From Candidatus Woesearchaeota archaeon (lineage in GTDB: Archaea > Nanobdellota > Nanobdellia > Woesearchaeales > GW2011-AR4), in contig JAGVXS010000063.1 of assembly GCA_018303685.1 (NCBI GenBank), positions 1 through 53,477 of the forward strand: a stretch of 53,477 nucleotides of DNA, given 5' to 3'. The translations under genes and the position numbers were made by a program. Shown here piece by piece: positions 17,416 through 27,364 of this stretch. Each line of letters opens with the position of its first letter. The first letter of the stretch is position 1. The notes under the pieces were generated by a model, which was not told the DNA's origin, ran no database searches, and saw nothing but the letters and a program-made list of their open reading frames with translations.

Positions 17416-19602
17416 TATCCTTATGTGCTTTGCATTTGACGGCACGTTATACATGAATATATTCCTCCCAACTGGCTTGAATCCTGTATCATGGTAGTTC
17501 TTTTCGTCCAGCGTGAATTGAATCTTCCTGATTTTTTTGTTTATATTCTGGATTAAGGTTATTTCAGTAGAAAAAACATCAGGCAGGTTATTTGTCAGAT
17601 CTATTATAAACGCCTTTCCCTGCTTTTTAACCCTGTGTAGGGTTATATTCTCCCTACACTTGTAATATTTGATGATATCGTCTGCGCCTGCAAACCAGAC
17701 GCCACTATGCTTTTCAAAAAAGCTGAACATACCCCTGGCATATTGCGGGCATTCTGTATTATAGTCCGGAACATGCCCAGATATGAGCATGTAGTCCAAG
17801 CCGTTATTGTATCTTTTGATAAATTCTTCCCTGATTTTGCGGCAGTTGCCTTTGTCAAAGAATTCTCCGATGCATATTCCCCAGAAAAGCCTTGAAGGAA
17901 GGAAAAAATTAATTGGAGCGTTTGGAATGGGCCAATGCCTTATCCACTGCAGATGCCTTGAAGCAGAAAATGCAGCCTTTTCCATGGTGCCATTTTCGGT
18001 TGCAAGCCCGTACGGCGATGCGTAAGAAAATACGTGAGACAAAGGAGTTTGGTATTTCCATTTATCCTTCCAGACCTTTTCCGATTTTTGAATCTCGTTT
18101 ATTATTTCCGCTGAATTAAGCCTGTAAATTCTGGAATGTGTATTGGTGTGCGGCAGATACAAAAAATTCTCATTTTCAAACTTTTTCCTTAACGGCTTTC
18201 CAATCCCAAACAAGCAAAGCAAAGTGCTTAACAGCGTGGAAATTTTTGGATATTTTTTCATGCAGAATATTTTATTCCCAATATAGCAGAACCTGTGGTA
18301 ATTAATCCCATATAATGTCCTTGTTGCTATGGCTATCTGCACCCATCTTGGCAGTTTTCCCTCTGCCCTGTAAAGATAGTCGTTAATCTTGGCGTCGTCG
18401 GTAATTGCATTGAATGCCATTTTTTTGTTGTCCTTCCACCTTGCGATGAAGGCATTTGACACCGGCTCGCTGCTCATGTGCAAAATGCTTTGAATTTTTG
18501 GCTGGTAAGATAATGCAGATGCTATGCTTTCAATATTTTCCTTTGAACTGCTGAGGCACATGCCTATTCTCCAATATGCCCTAAGCGAATGCGGGGGAAA
18601 ATATCCCTGAGGATTTCCTGTTGATTCTTTTTTGGACTTATCCAGCCAGTAAGGCTCTTTCGGCTCCGGCATGGAATGCCAGCATGCTCCAAAAAAATTT
18701 TCGCCTTTTTCTATGTGGATGCCGTCATTTGGCAGGGCCATGTAAGGGCACATTGCAAAGAAGAGGCTTTTGCCATGAAAATAGGCGTAATAAGGATGAT
18801 TCAAAGTCATTATACTGCTTTCCTCCATTATATTGGTGTGAAATGCGCTTGCTGACAGCTTGCCGCTGTAATTTTCCAGCCTGTACCATATCATAGGATC
18901 AAGAAAATCCGCTTTAGAGCCATCTAGATTTTTTGCCTCGTCAAATTTCAGCACAATCTCGATTTTTGACATCAAAATTTTGCCGTCAGGGCTCCAGAAA
19001 TAATGGGTTATTTCAAAAGGAAGAAAGCCTTGATTTTTGCATTTGTCACCTTTAATTTTCATTGCTCCTTCGATTTTTAATATCTTTAATATGCCTGAAT
19101 CAGAGATAATGTCAAATTTTGCATCTTTCACGTCTTTTTGAAAAAATAGGTTTCCGCCTGATGCTGAAAGGTGCAAAGGGCCGTATTCTTCATTATCTGC
19201 AGTGATTTTTTCTATGTAATAGCCATTCTTGTTGAATAAGACTGATATTTTCCCAGTAGAAACTGCTAAATAAGAATCATTCTCAAGCGAGACTGTCGTG
19301 TCCGGCTTCTGGCGCTGGCTCGGCTTGTTGGATATTTTATAAACTATCTTCAGGTGTTTCACATTCTCCCTGTTTATTATGATAGCTATGTGGCTTTCAT
19401 TTATATCATTCAGGTAGCCAAATTTTTTAATGCAGCCTTTCTTATGAATTATGTCAAACAGAAGCTTTCTGTTGCTGCTGTCAAGAACTTTTATGCTTCC
19501 AAAATCCACATTATGTGGCAGTTTCAGGTCGTCAAAACTGACAATTAGAATAGAGTTTTTGTTCAATGGGTAGGCATTTAATATTATGCGCTCTTCTTTC
19601 AT
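17410..19602 (-). CDS. Large glycan-active candidate: YetA/rhamnogalacturonan-lyase-like N-terminus plus polysaccharide-deacetylase-like (NodB) C-terminus
   Basis: C-terminal NodB-type hallmarks (NAITDDAKI, YLPHTNTHSRIY, FSYASPYGLAT, GVWFAGADDIIKYY); beta-rich N-terminal half. ATGA overlap with upstream GT4 gene. Confidence 0.6.
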   Translation of the reverse strand: MKEERIILNAYPLNKNSILIVSFDDLKLPHNVDFGSIKVLDSSNRKLLFDIIHKKGCIKKFGYLNDINESHIAIIINRENVKHLKIVYKISNKPSQRQKPDTTVSLENDSYLAVSTGKISVLFNKNGYYIEKITADNEEYGPLHLSASGGNLFFQKDVKDAKFDIISDSGILKILKIEGAMKIKGDKCKNQGFLPFEITHYFWSPDGKILMSKIEIVLKFDEAKNLDGSKADFLDPMIWYRLENYSGKLSASAFHTNIMEESSIMTLNHPYYAYFHGKSLFFAMCPYMALPNDGIHIEKGENFFGACWHSMPEPKEPYWLDKSKKESTGNPQGYFPPHSLRAYWRIGMCLSSSKENIESIASALSYQPKIQSILHMSSEPVSNAFIARWKDNKKMAFNAITDDAKINDYLYRAEGKLPRWVQIAIATRTLYGINYHRFCYIGNKIFCMKKYPKISTLLSTLLCLFGIGKPLRKKFENENFLYLPHTNTHSRIYRLNSAEIINEIQKSEKVWKDKWKYQTPLSHVFSYASPYGLATENGTMEKAAFSASRHLQWIRHWPIPNAPINFFLPSRLFWGICIGEFFDKGNCRKIREEFIKRYNNGLDYMLISGHVPDYNTECPQYARGMFSFFEKHSGVWFAGADDIIKYYKCRENITLHRVKKQGKAFIIDLTNNLPDVFSTEITLIQNINKKIRKIQFTLDEKNYHDTGFKPVGRNIFMYNVPSNAKHIRIL

Positions 19603-20813
19603 TTTACCGACTCTACAAGCATGTTGAATTTTTTCCCGATTAAATCCCATGAATAATTTCTTTTTATATGATTATGCCCGTTAAAAGCCAATGACTTTCT
19701 GAGTTTTGGGCTCGACAATAGATTTATTATTGCATTTGCCAGCTCTTCAGAATTTTTTTGCCTTACCAGCAAGCCGGTTTTATTGTGGTTTATAATGTCC
19801 GGAATGCCGCCAACATTGCTCCCTATGACGCAGGTGCCTGATGCCAGCGCTTCAAGGAAGGCAACCCCGAGCCCTTCTGTATCGCCGCTTTCTGTGACAA
19901 TTGAAGGGCCTACAAACAAATCAGCAGAGGCATAGTACTCTGGCAAAAGCCTGTTCCCTACCTTGCCGGCAAATGCAACATTACTGCCGAGCCCAAGCTC
20001 TTCCGCAAGCAATTCCAAGCTTGCCCTTTCAGGTCCGTCACCTACAATAACGAGCTTTGCATGCGGAAATTCTTTGACAACTTGGCTCATTGCTGTCACA
20101 AGGTACTTGAACCCTTTCTTTTCAACAAGCCTGCCGACACCCAGAATAAACTCTTTTTTTATTCCAAATTTGCCCATTAATTTATCATTTCTGCCTCTTT
20201 TCCTGAACATCCCCATATCAACGCCCATAGGTATCAGATTTATGCCTTTTTTATCAAATATTTGCTCCAGTTTACCCTTTGTAAAGGCGCTGTTGGCTGT
20301 GCAATATGCGGAGTTTTTAATGACTAACCTGGCTAAAATCCTGAGAATGGGGGACTTGACGGGAAAGATATCGCCTGCATGCGCTGTTGCAATGTATGGA
20401 ATCCCAAAAAGCTTTTTGCACAAGTATGCGGCAACGCCCTGGGGAATTATCCAGTGGGCATGCACAACATCGATTTTTTCTTTCTTTATCAGCTTAGCCA
20501 TGCTGAAAAATTCCGACAAAAAAAGCAGCGGGAGCTGGAATACGGCAATTTTATGCCTTTTTAAGTTTGCCAAGATTCCCCCCTCATAGCAGACCTTTTG
20601 CAGCCTATACGGCACAAAATATGAAAACCTGTAGATTTTGACATTGCCAATAATTTCATGTTTTTTTGCATTATGGAAATGCGGCGCCAAAGCTATTACA
20701 TTATGCCCATAGCCTGCAAGTTGCCTGCACAATTCAAAAACAAAACCCGGCTCGGTGTCATTTTTCCATCTCGGGAATGTCGTGGCTGCCTCGAGTATGT
20801 TTCTTTTTGGCAT
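19599..20813 (-). CDS. GT4 family glycosyltransferase
   Basis: FVFELCRQLAGYGHNVIALAPH, VVHAHWIIPQGVAAYL, ILGVGRLVEKKGFKYLV, GLGVAFLEALASGTCVIGSNVGGIPDII. Confidence 0.93.
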   Translation of the reverse strand: MPKRNILEAATTFPRWKNDTEPGFVFELCRQLAGYGHNVIALAPHFHNAKKHEIIGNVKIYRFSYFVPYRLQKVCYEGGILANLKRHKIAVFQLPLLFLSEFFSMAKLIKKEKIDVVHAHWIIPQGVAAYLCKKLFGIPYIATAHAGDIFPVKSPILRILARLVIKNSAYCTANSAFTKGKLEQIFDKKGINLIPMGVDMGMFRKRGRNDKLMGKFGIKKEFILGVGRLVEKKGFKYLVTAMSQVVKEFPHAKLVIVGDGPERASLELLAEELGLGSNVAFAGKVGNRLLPEYYASADLFVGPSIVTESGDTEGLGVAFLEALASGTCVIGSNVGGIPDIINHNKTGLLVRQKNSEELANAIINLLSSPKLRKSLAFNGHNHIKRNYSWDLIGKKFNMLVESVK

Positions 20814-20906
20814 GGCTTATAAAAACAAGCCATGGTTTAAAAATATTGTCAAAATGATATTCGCCAAAAACAAACTTTTAAATAAGCTGTTGGGAAACTT
20901 TAAGCC

Positions 20907-22343
20907 ATGAACGGAGTAAAAAGCATAGCAATAAACACTGCCAGCCTGATAATATCTGAAGTAATCACAAAGATCGTGCAGTTCCTGATATTTGTGTTTA
21001 TTGCCCGCTCTTTGGGCAGCATTGTATTTGGAAAGTTCAATTTTGCCTATTCCTTTTCCATGATTGCCGTGCTTCTTATGGACTTGGGCATAAACTACAT
21101 GCTGGTAAGAAATATGGCAAAAAACAAGAAGCTCGCAGGCAATTACATAATGAACTCCTTTGCGATAAAAATCCTGTTGTCGGCCATATCTTTCACGGCA
21201 ATATACTTTATTTTCAGCGTGTCGGGCTACCCTGAAGACACCAAAGTGATAGTTTATATTTTAGTGCTGTTTGCATTTTTGAGGTCTTTCACAGAGCTTG
21301 TATTTTCTGTGTTCAAGGCTTATGAAGCAATGCATTACGAGGCTTTCCTGAAAATTCTGAGAATGCTTGCCACCCTTATTTTAGGCTTGGCTGCACTCAA
21401 GATACGCAAGGACATTGTGCTTTTGGCCATAATCTTCCTGCTTGTTGAGGGCGCAGTTTTCATCATAAGCCTTGTGATTGCCTTGTCTAAGTTCCTGAAG
21501 CTGAAATTTTCCCTGAGCTTCGATTTTTCCAGAGAAATCCTAAAAGAGGCTTTCCCATTCAGCCTTTCGTTTGTATTCGCCAGCGTATATTTCTACATTG
21601 GCAGCGTAATGCTTTCTGCAATGAAAGGCGACAGCGCAGTCGGGATATACAGCGCGGCGTACAACCTGACTTTGGCCATTCTTTTCATTCCAGGAATGTA
21701 CACATTCGCCATCTACCCCGTCATTTCAAAAAACTTCGGCAAGTACAGGGATAGGGTGGTTCTGATATACGAAAAATCATTCAAGTACATGTACATAATC
21801 GGGCTTCCGATAAGCATTGGATTTTTCATGCTCGCAGAAAAGATCATATTATTTTTTTATGGAAGCGAGTTTGCAGAGTCAGTGCTTGTGCTAAAGCTTG
21901 TATCATGGTTTGTTTTCATAAAGTTCATAAGCTTCATTACAGGCATAATATTGTCTGTGCAGATACAAAGGCTAAGGGCATTTGCGCAGGGCGTCACCGC
22001 AGTGCTGAACCTTGCGCTTAACTTTTTGCTGATACCAAAATATAGCTACATTGGGGCAGCGGTTGCGACCTTAATAAGCGAAGCGGTGCTGTTTGCGCTT
22101 ACTTTGATGTTTGTTTCAAAATATTTCCATGTTTTTGACATATTGAAATTATTGCACAAGCCGCTGATAGCCTCCGCAATCATGGCTGTATTTATTATAA
22201 CTTTAAATGTAAACCTGTTTGCAGTCATGGCAGTCGGGGCAATAGTATATTTTGTGGCATTATTTTTGCTGAAAACATTTGATGAAAGGGACTATTCCCT
22301 GATGAAAAGCCTGGTAAAAATTGACAATGGGCAAGAATATTAG
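20907..22343 (+). CDS. Polysaccharide/lipid flippase (Wzx/MOP superfamily)
   Basis: 478 aa, ~12-14 predicted TM; FIARSLGSIVFGKFNFAYSFSMIAVLLMDLGINYMLVRN. Confidence 0.9.
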   Translation: MNGVKSIAINTASLIISEVITKIVQFLIFVFIARSLGSIVFGKFNFAYSFSMIAVLLMDLGINYMLVRNMAKNKKLAGNYIMNSFAIKILLSAISFTAIYFIFSVSGYPEDTKVIVYILVLFAFLRSFTELVFSVFKAYEAMHYEAFLKILRMLATLILGLAALKIRKDIVLLAIIFLLVEGAVFIISLVIALSKFLKLKFSLSFDFSREILKEAFPFSLSFVFASVYFYIGSVMLSAMKGDSAVGIYSAAYNLTLAILFIPGMYTFAIYPVISKNFGKYRDRVVLIYEKSFKYMYIIGLPISIGFFMLAEKIILFFYGSEFAESVLVLKLVSWFVFIKFISFITGIILSVQIQRLRAFAQGVTAVLNLALNFLLIPKYSYIGAAVATLISEAVLFALTLMFVSKYFHVFDILKLLHKPLIASAIMAVFIITLNVNLFAVMAVGAIVYFVALFLLKTFDERDYSLMKSLVKIDNGQEY

Positions 22344-23589
22344 GATATGGGCGGAAAACGGAAATTCAATTCTTGAGGGAATAAGAAACAGGAGTGTGGA
22401 AAGCCATATTGCTGTTGATTTTCTGCAGAAGGAACTGCATGAGGCAGTTTACTCGTATGTCAACGGCGGGTTTTCTAAAGCAGGGTATATCCTATACCCA
22501 TTTGTAAAAGGCCTTTCAAAGGATATTTTTAAGAAGATAAGCGATGTGAAGGCTGCAGCTGAATTTCTGGATGAATCAGGCTGCGATTTCAGCAATTCCC
22601 TGAGCTTGTACAGGAATACGAGATTGAATGGGAAGAGCGCGCCGGTTTTCATATCGCAGCTCTATCAGGATTTCTCAGGCATTGAAAAATCAGGAGTTAA
22701 AAATAAGAAAGTCAGATTCAAGAAGATTGATATTAAAGACTACAACAAGAAGGATTTTGAATACCTAAAGCCTGTAATTGAGCTTAAGGACTTTGCAAAT
22801 GACAGCTTAAGGGATTTTGTTGTTGATATGCATATACATGGCAGCATAGCCACCAGAGACTATGTAAAGGGCTGGAGCGACCTTGACACGCTTATTATAA
22901 TAAAAAAGGGCGTTATAAACGACGCAGAACTGCTGGCTGAGCTGAGGAAGATTCTTTACAAATCAAAAAAATATTTTTATTTGGTTGACCCTCTGCAGCA
23001 CCATGGGCATATGGCTGTAACAGAATATGACATGGGGTACTACTGCCAGGCATTCTTTCCGCTTGTTTTGTTCGATTACTCAAAATCGGTTTTTGGCAGC
23101 AAATACCTGAATTTCGGCGTAAGGGACGACAAAGCTGAAAGGATGGGAAGATTTCATGCATTTTCAGGCTATTTTAAAAGCCTTTATTCAGGCAGGATAA
23201 AAAGCATGGGCTGCTACGAGCTTAAATTCCTGCTGCACATGATTTCCCTTTTCCCGACAATGTACCTTCAGGCAAAAGGCATGCATGTCTACAAGAAGTT
23301 CTCATTCGGAATAGCCAAAAGGGATTTCAGCAAAAGCGAATGGAATCCCATAGAAGCAGCGACAGGCATAAGGAGCAGATGGAAAGCGCCGGCAAAAATA
23401 CCCTTTACAGCAATAGCTTCGCGCATAAACCCATTGCTGGCTTACCAAGCAAATGCAAAATATTGGGATATAACAAATAAAATCAATAACCTGAACAGGG
23501 TGAATGTCCAAAGCCTTGTAAATGGAATGCACATATTGTCTGAAAAAGCAAAAGCCAGAATAGATAACCATGCTAAAACGAGTCTATAG
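22327..23589 (+). CDS. Uncharacterised protein with pol-beta-type nucleotidyltransferase motif
   Basis: MHIHGSIATRDYVKGWSDLDTLIII (GS...DxD); starts inside 3' end of flippase gene. Confidence 0.7.
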   Translation: MGKNIRIWAENGNSILEGIRNRSVESHIAVDFLQKELHEAVYSYVNGGFSKAGYILYPFVKGLSKDIFKKISDVKAAAEFLDESGCDFSNSLSLYRNTRLNGKSAPVFISQLYQDFSGIEKSGVKNKKVRFKKIDIKDYNKKDFEYLKPVIELKDFANDSLRDFVVDMHIHGSIATRDYVKGWSDLDTLIIIKKGVINDAELLAELRKILYKSKKYFYLVDPLQHHGHMAVTEYDMGYYCQAFFPLVLFDYSKSVFGSKYLNFGVRDDKAERMGRFHAFSGYFKSLYSGRIKSMGCYELKFLLHMISLFPTMYLQAKGMHVYKKFSFGIAKRDFSKSEWNPIEAATGIRSRWKAPAKIPFTAIASRINPLLAYQANAKYWDITNKINNLNRVNVQSLVNGMHILSEKAKARIDNHAKTSL

Positions 23590-24793
23590 CTATCTTCTTT
23601 AATGTGCTTCTTATGTAAAAAAGCACCCTCCTGAACAGGGAATTGCTTGTTATTATGACGTATAAAAGAATCATCTTGTTCTTCAAGCCCCTTTCTGTCT
23701 TGTACCCGAGTGGGAAAAAGCATGGAAAGTGGGAATGCTTAAGGCTGTTTGCCAATTCAACCTGCTCATTAAGGTTGATTATTCTCTTCTCAAGAACCGG
23801 ATCCAGTTTTTCCTGAAAACAATTTATGCTGAGCCTCTTTCTGATGTACCTGCTCAGCCTTCCCTGAGCGCTTGAATAGCAGCAAAGCTGCTTTAGAAGG
23901 CTTATCGGGAGTATTGAATAGAAATTCTTGTGCTTAATGAAATGGCTTATCATCTGGGATATAGCCTTATCAGGGTGCCACTCAGCTGCAAATGATATCC
24001 TTGCCTTGTAGCCCCTAAACAACACATCACGCTGCTTTACATGCAGCAGGTAGTTTTTATCTTTAGACAAGAATGCATCAAATTCCTTTACAAAATCTGA
24101 TGATATGTAAACCGACTCTTTCAGCAAGCCAAGAAGCATGTCTTTTCCTGCATCATCATTCATTTGAAACCAGTTTTTCCTGAGACGCTTTACTTTCCTG
24201 GAGAATTTACCCCACACGGGCTTTTTCATGCCTGAGATGCCATAAAACATTCTGAATGTGTGGCTCAGGGCATTAAGCCTCAGGAGGCACATCCTTATGT
24301 TGATTTTTTTTGACAGCAGTATGTAAAGGAAATCCACAGGCAGGTGCCTGAGTATCGTGTCTGCAACCAGGCAAGTCTTGATTTTTTTAAGCTCATGCTT
24401 TTTCGGCATGTAAATGCTTATTTTCCTGCCGTATATTTTTATGTAGTCTGAGCTTGGATATATGTACCTTATGTTCTTGAAGATATTCTCGGTAAAAATA
24501 AGGAAGGGGTGAAAAACAAGGTATTTTGAATCATCGTCTATGTAGTTTTTCTTCAAAAGGGGCGGCAATTTAGAGCCTTCTTTAAGCACAAATATCAAGT
24601 CTATGTCTGATATTCCAGGAGCGCTTACCTTGCCGAATCCATAGACTGACAGAATCCCATCCTCTTTTTGCGCCTTCCTTTTTATCCTGCCAAGCACCCT
24701 GCCGTAATCTTCCAGCCTGTACTTTACAGGGTATCCGTAAAAAGAAAGCTCCTCCTTTTTTAGATTTCTGATGTAGTTGTTTTTTATTTTCAT
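23573..24793 (-). CDS. Uncharacterised protein with pol-beta-type nucleotidyltransferase motif
   Basis: ILSVYGFGKVSAPGISDIDLIFVLKEG; convergent with preceding NTase, 17-nt antisense overlap. Confidence 0.7.
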   Translation of the reverse strand: MKIKNNYIRNLKKEELSFYGYPVKYRLEDYGRVLGRIKRKAQKEDGILSVYGFGKVSAPGISDIDLIFVLKEGSKLPPLLKKNYIDDDSKYLVFHPFLIFTENIFKNIRYIYPSSDYIKIYGRKISIYMPKKHELKKIKTCLVADTILRHLPVDFLYILLSKKINIRMCLLRLNALSHTFRMFYGISGMKKPVWGKFSRKVKRLRKNWFQMNDDAGKDMLLGLLKESVYISSDFVKEFDAFLSKDKNYLLHVKQRDVLFRGYKARISFAAEWHPDKAISQMISHFIKHKNFYSILPISLLKQLCCYSSAQGRLSRYIRKRLSINCFQEKLDPVLEKRIINLNEQVELANSLKHSHFPCFFPLGYKTERGLKNKMILLYVIITSNSLFRRVLFYIRSTLKKIAIDSF

Positions 24794-24806
24794 GCAGCCA
24801 AGAATC

Positions 24807-25610
24807 CTACCTGAACCTTATTGGGTTTCTCTTTTTCATCTCCGTGTACAGATAATCAAACTCCTCTTTGCTTATTTTTTTGGTATTGATTTTTTCCATT
24901 ACCATCCCAAAATCATGATTTCCCGAGCCAATCCTGAAATAGTCAATAACCTTAAAGCCGATAAACTGGAAGAATGTTTCATAAAGGCTGCTGATGTAAG
25001 CGCCGTGGCAGTGTATGCTGTACCCGTGCTTTTTTGTCAGATTTGACATTACTGCATATAATTCCATGCTCCGGTAGACATTAGAATGGGCCTCGTCCTC
25101 AATGCCTGAGTTGTCATGCAGAAGGCTATTAGAGAAAGTTATGTCAAACTCTTTGTTTGCTTTTGAGCTGAAATTCTGCAGGTTAAGGCTGCCGGAATTC
25201 TCCTTCACAGGAAGGGCTGAAGCCTCGGCGCCAAGCTTTTTGAGGAAATCCAAATGCTCGCGCTTTGAATCATTAGGAGCAAGCTCCAAAACAGATATTC
25301 CTGACATTGCGCCTGCGGTAATAAGCGCTTTTTTTAACTCGTTTGCCTTTAAATCATCCATCTCAAATATCTTTTTTGAGAGGTTGAACTCCACAAACGG
25401 CTCTATAACGCTGAAAAATCCGCTTAAGTCATCTTTAACAAGGAAAGAGCAGTTTATTGTTAGGAACAGCAGAGGGTCGTAGCTTGAATCCAAAATGCGC
25501 GGAAATTTGCCCTTTTCAAACAAGGCAATTCCGTTGCCTGTGTTCTCATGAAATATCTGCACCTTGCTGCTTATGCTGTCATCAATGCCGCTTTCAATCC
25601 TTACTTCCAT
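24807..25610 (-). CDS. Uncharacterised protein, possible divergent SAM methyltransferase fold
   Basis: ISVLELAPNDSKREHLDFLKKLGAEASAL...FDITFSNSLLHD resembles a degenerate Rossmann methyltransferase. Confidence 0.4.
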   Translation of the reverse strand: MEVRIESGIDDSISSKVQIFHENTGNGIALFEKGKFPRILDSSYDPLLFLTINCSFLVKDDLSGFFSVIEPFVEFNLSKKIFEMDDLKANELKKALITAGAMSGISVLELAPNDSKREHLDFLKKLGAEASALPVKENSGSLNLQNFSSKANKEFDITFSNSLLHDNSGIEDEAHSNVYRSMELYAVMSNLTKKHGYSIHCHGAYISSLYETFFQFIGFKVIDYFRIGSGNHDFGMVMEKINTKKISKEEFDYLYTEMKKRNPIRFR

Positions 25611-25721
25611 AAAACAGGGTGCGGCAACTTGGTTTATAAAGCTTTTCTTGACTCGCTGCCATAATAAACTGTCATAATAAAAAAGGCAAAGGAGGTCATA
25701 TTTGCCGATTATGCATTATGC

Positions 25722-27266
25722 TTATGCTGCGCTGATGAAATTCTTCAGCTTTATCTTGCTGTCCATGCTCAGGCTGTTATAGATTCTGAGCTTGATGTGC
25801 TCCGGCAAAGTGTAAAGATAAGTCAAAAACAGGGGAAAATTCCTGTATTTTTCAAAGAATTTTATAGCTGAGTCTTTCAGAAGGAGTTTTACCAGGAACT
25901 TGGGAATTTTGCCGCTCTTCCATCCCTTATGGGTGCCTGAAATCCAGAAAATCAGGTTATTGAGGTATATGTTGGTTGCTTTCTTTACATGATAATTCAC
26001 GTTGAAATAGTCTGCAGTGTAGCCGGCATCCTCCTCCTGCTTGATAACACCATCTTCCTTTGCCTTGTTGTACAGCGCAATTCCGGGGAAAAAAACAAGA
26101 TTGTAGGAGTCAAGCCTGAAAGGCTCGGGCAGGCTCATTGCCAAATCTATTGTCTGGAGCAAGTCATCCTTCTCCTCGTAAGGGTTTGAGTATATAAGCT
26201 CGTATCTTGGCATCAGCTTGCCCCTGAATTTATTGACAACCTGCGCTGCTTTCATGATGTCTTCCCTGAATATCGGCCTGTTATAGTACTCAAGGGTTCT
26301 TCTGCTGCCGGACTGCACGCCTATAAGGATTTCCTTCAAGCCAGCATCAACAAGCAGCCCAAGCTTGTCCTCAACAACATGCTTGGCAATCCCATAGCAC
26401 CTGAAAGGAAGATTGATGTGCTTTTTGTACAATTCATTGAAAAGCGCCAGGTCCTCCCTGGTTCTCATTACAAGGCAGTCGTCAGTGAACCAGATTTTAT
26501 TCATTGAAGGTAGGTTCTTCTTTATCTCGAGAAGCTCCTTTATGACATAAGGTATGCTTTTTTTCCTGACTATCCTGAACTTGCCCGAGTACAGCTCGTT
26601 GAACGTGTGGTTGCTGCAAAAAGAGCATGTGTAAGGGCAGCCGCGCTGCGTGTAGACAAGAACAAGGTTTTCCTTGTATTTCTCGAAAAAATAATCTTCC
26701 TTCATCTTAACCAGCTTGCCCTCAACAAGTATGTGCTCATCGTCAAGGTTGTAGTCCGGAATGGGCAGCGAATCCAAGTCATTATTCAGCGGCCTCAGCT
26801 CATTTTTTATAACATCCCCGTCTTTCCTCAGCCACAGGTTCTTAATATCGGAAACGTCCTCATTTTTTTCAATCCTCTGGATGAATTCAAGCACAGCAAG
26901 CTCGCTTTCCCCCCTAAAAACATTATCGACTGACTCGATGCACTTGTCGGGATTCATTGTGGGGTAGGCGCCTCCCCAAAGCAGTATCTTGTCTTTCAGA
27001 ACATTGAACAGCTGCTTTGCCCTTTCGGCAGTAAGCGCCATTGAGGTAATACCTACAATATCAGAGTCTTTTGTCAGCTCCTTAACCTGCTCAATGACCC
27101 TTTTAGGGTATACTGCAGAAGAAAGTATGTTGCCATCTGTTATTTCATTGCTTGTTGTAAGAAAAATCATCTTGACTTTATGCCCGTGGCTTTTCAGGAG
27201 AGAAGATATTGACCTTAAGCCATGATGAGCTACATCATTGTCAACGCTTATGAGTGTGATGTCCAT
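25722..27266 (-). CDS. B12-binding-domain radical SAM protein
   Basis: YTQRGCPYTCSFCSNHTF (CxxxCxxC); N-terminal cobalamin-binding-like domain; IGVQSGSRRTLEYYNRP. Confidence 0.9.
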   Translation of the reverse strand: MDITLISVDNDVAHHGLRSISSLLKSHGHKVKMIFLTTSNEITDGNILSSAVYPKRVIEQVKELTKDSDIVGITSMALTAERAKQLFNVLKDKILLWGGAYPTMNPDKCIESVDNVFRGESELAVLEFIQRIEKNEDVSDIKNLWLRKDGDVIKNELRPLNNDLDSLPIPDYNLDDEHILVEGKLVKMKEDYFFEKYKENLVLVYTQRGCPYTCSFCSNHTFNELYSGKFRIVRKKSIPYVIKELLEIKKNLPSMNKIWFTDDCLVMRTREDLALFNELYKKHINLPFRCYGIAKHVVEDKLGLLVDAGLKEILIGVQSGSRRTLEYYNRPIFREDIMKAAQVVNKFRGKLMPRYELIYSNPYEEKDDLLQTIDLAMSLPEPFRLDSYNLVFFPGIALYNKAKEDGVIKQEEDAGYTADYFNVNYHVKKATNIYLNNLIFWISGTHKGWKSGKIPKFLVKLLLKDSAIKFFEKYRNFPLFLTYLYTLPEHIKLRIYNSLSMDSKIKLKNFISAA

Positions 27267-27364
27267 CTATTCAGCCTCTTTAAATGCCAGATATGATATT
27301 AATTGGATATTCTTTATAAAATTTTCCTTTGAATGGCTGTCTATACAATAACAACCCCAATTAC

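Noticed and set aside
22327-24793. Toxin-antitoxin pair (MNT/HEPN-like)
   Set aside because: Both proteins are ~400 aa, convergent, and in a glycan locus; no HEPN motif recognised.
25660-25710. GGCAAA...TTTGCC inverted repeat near 3' end of radical SAM gene
   Set aside because: Six-bp arms in AT-rich DNA; within chance expectation.
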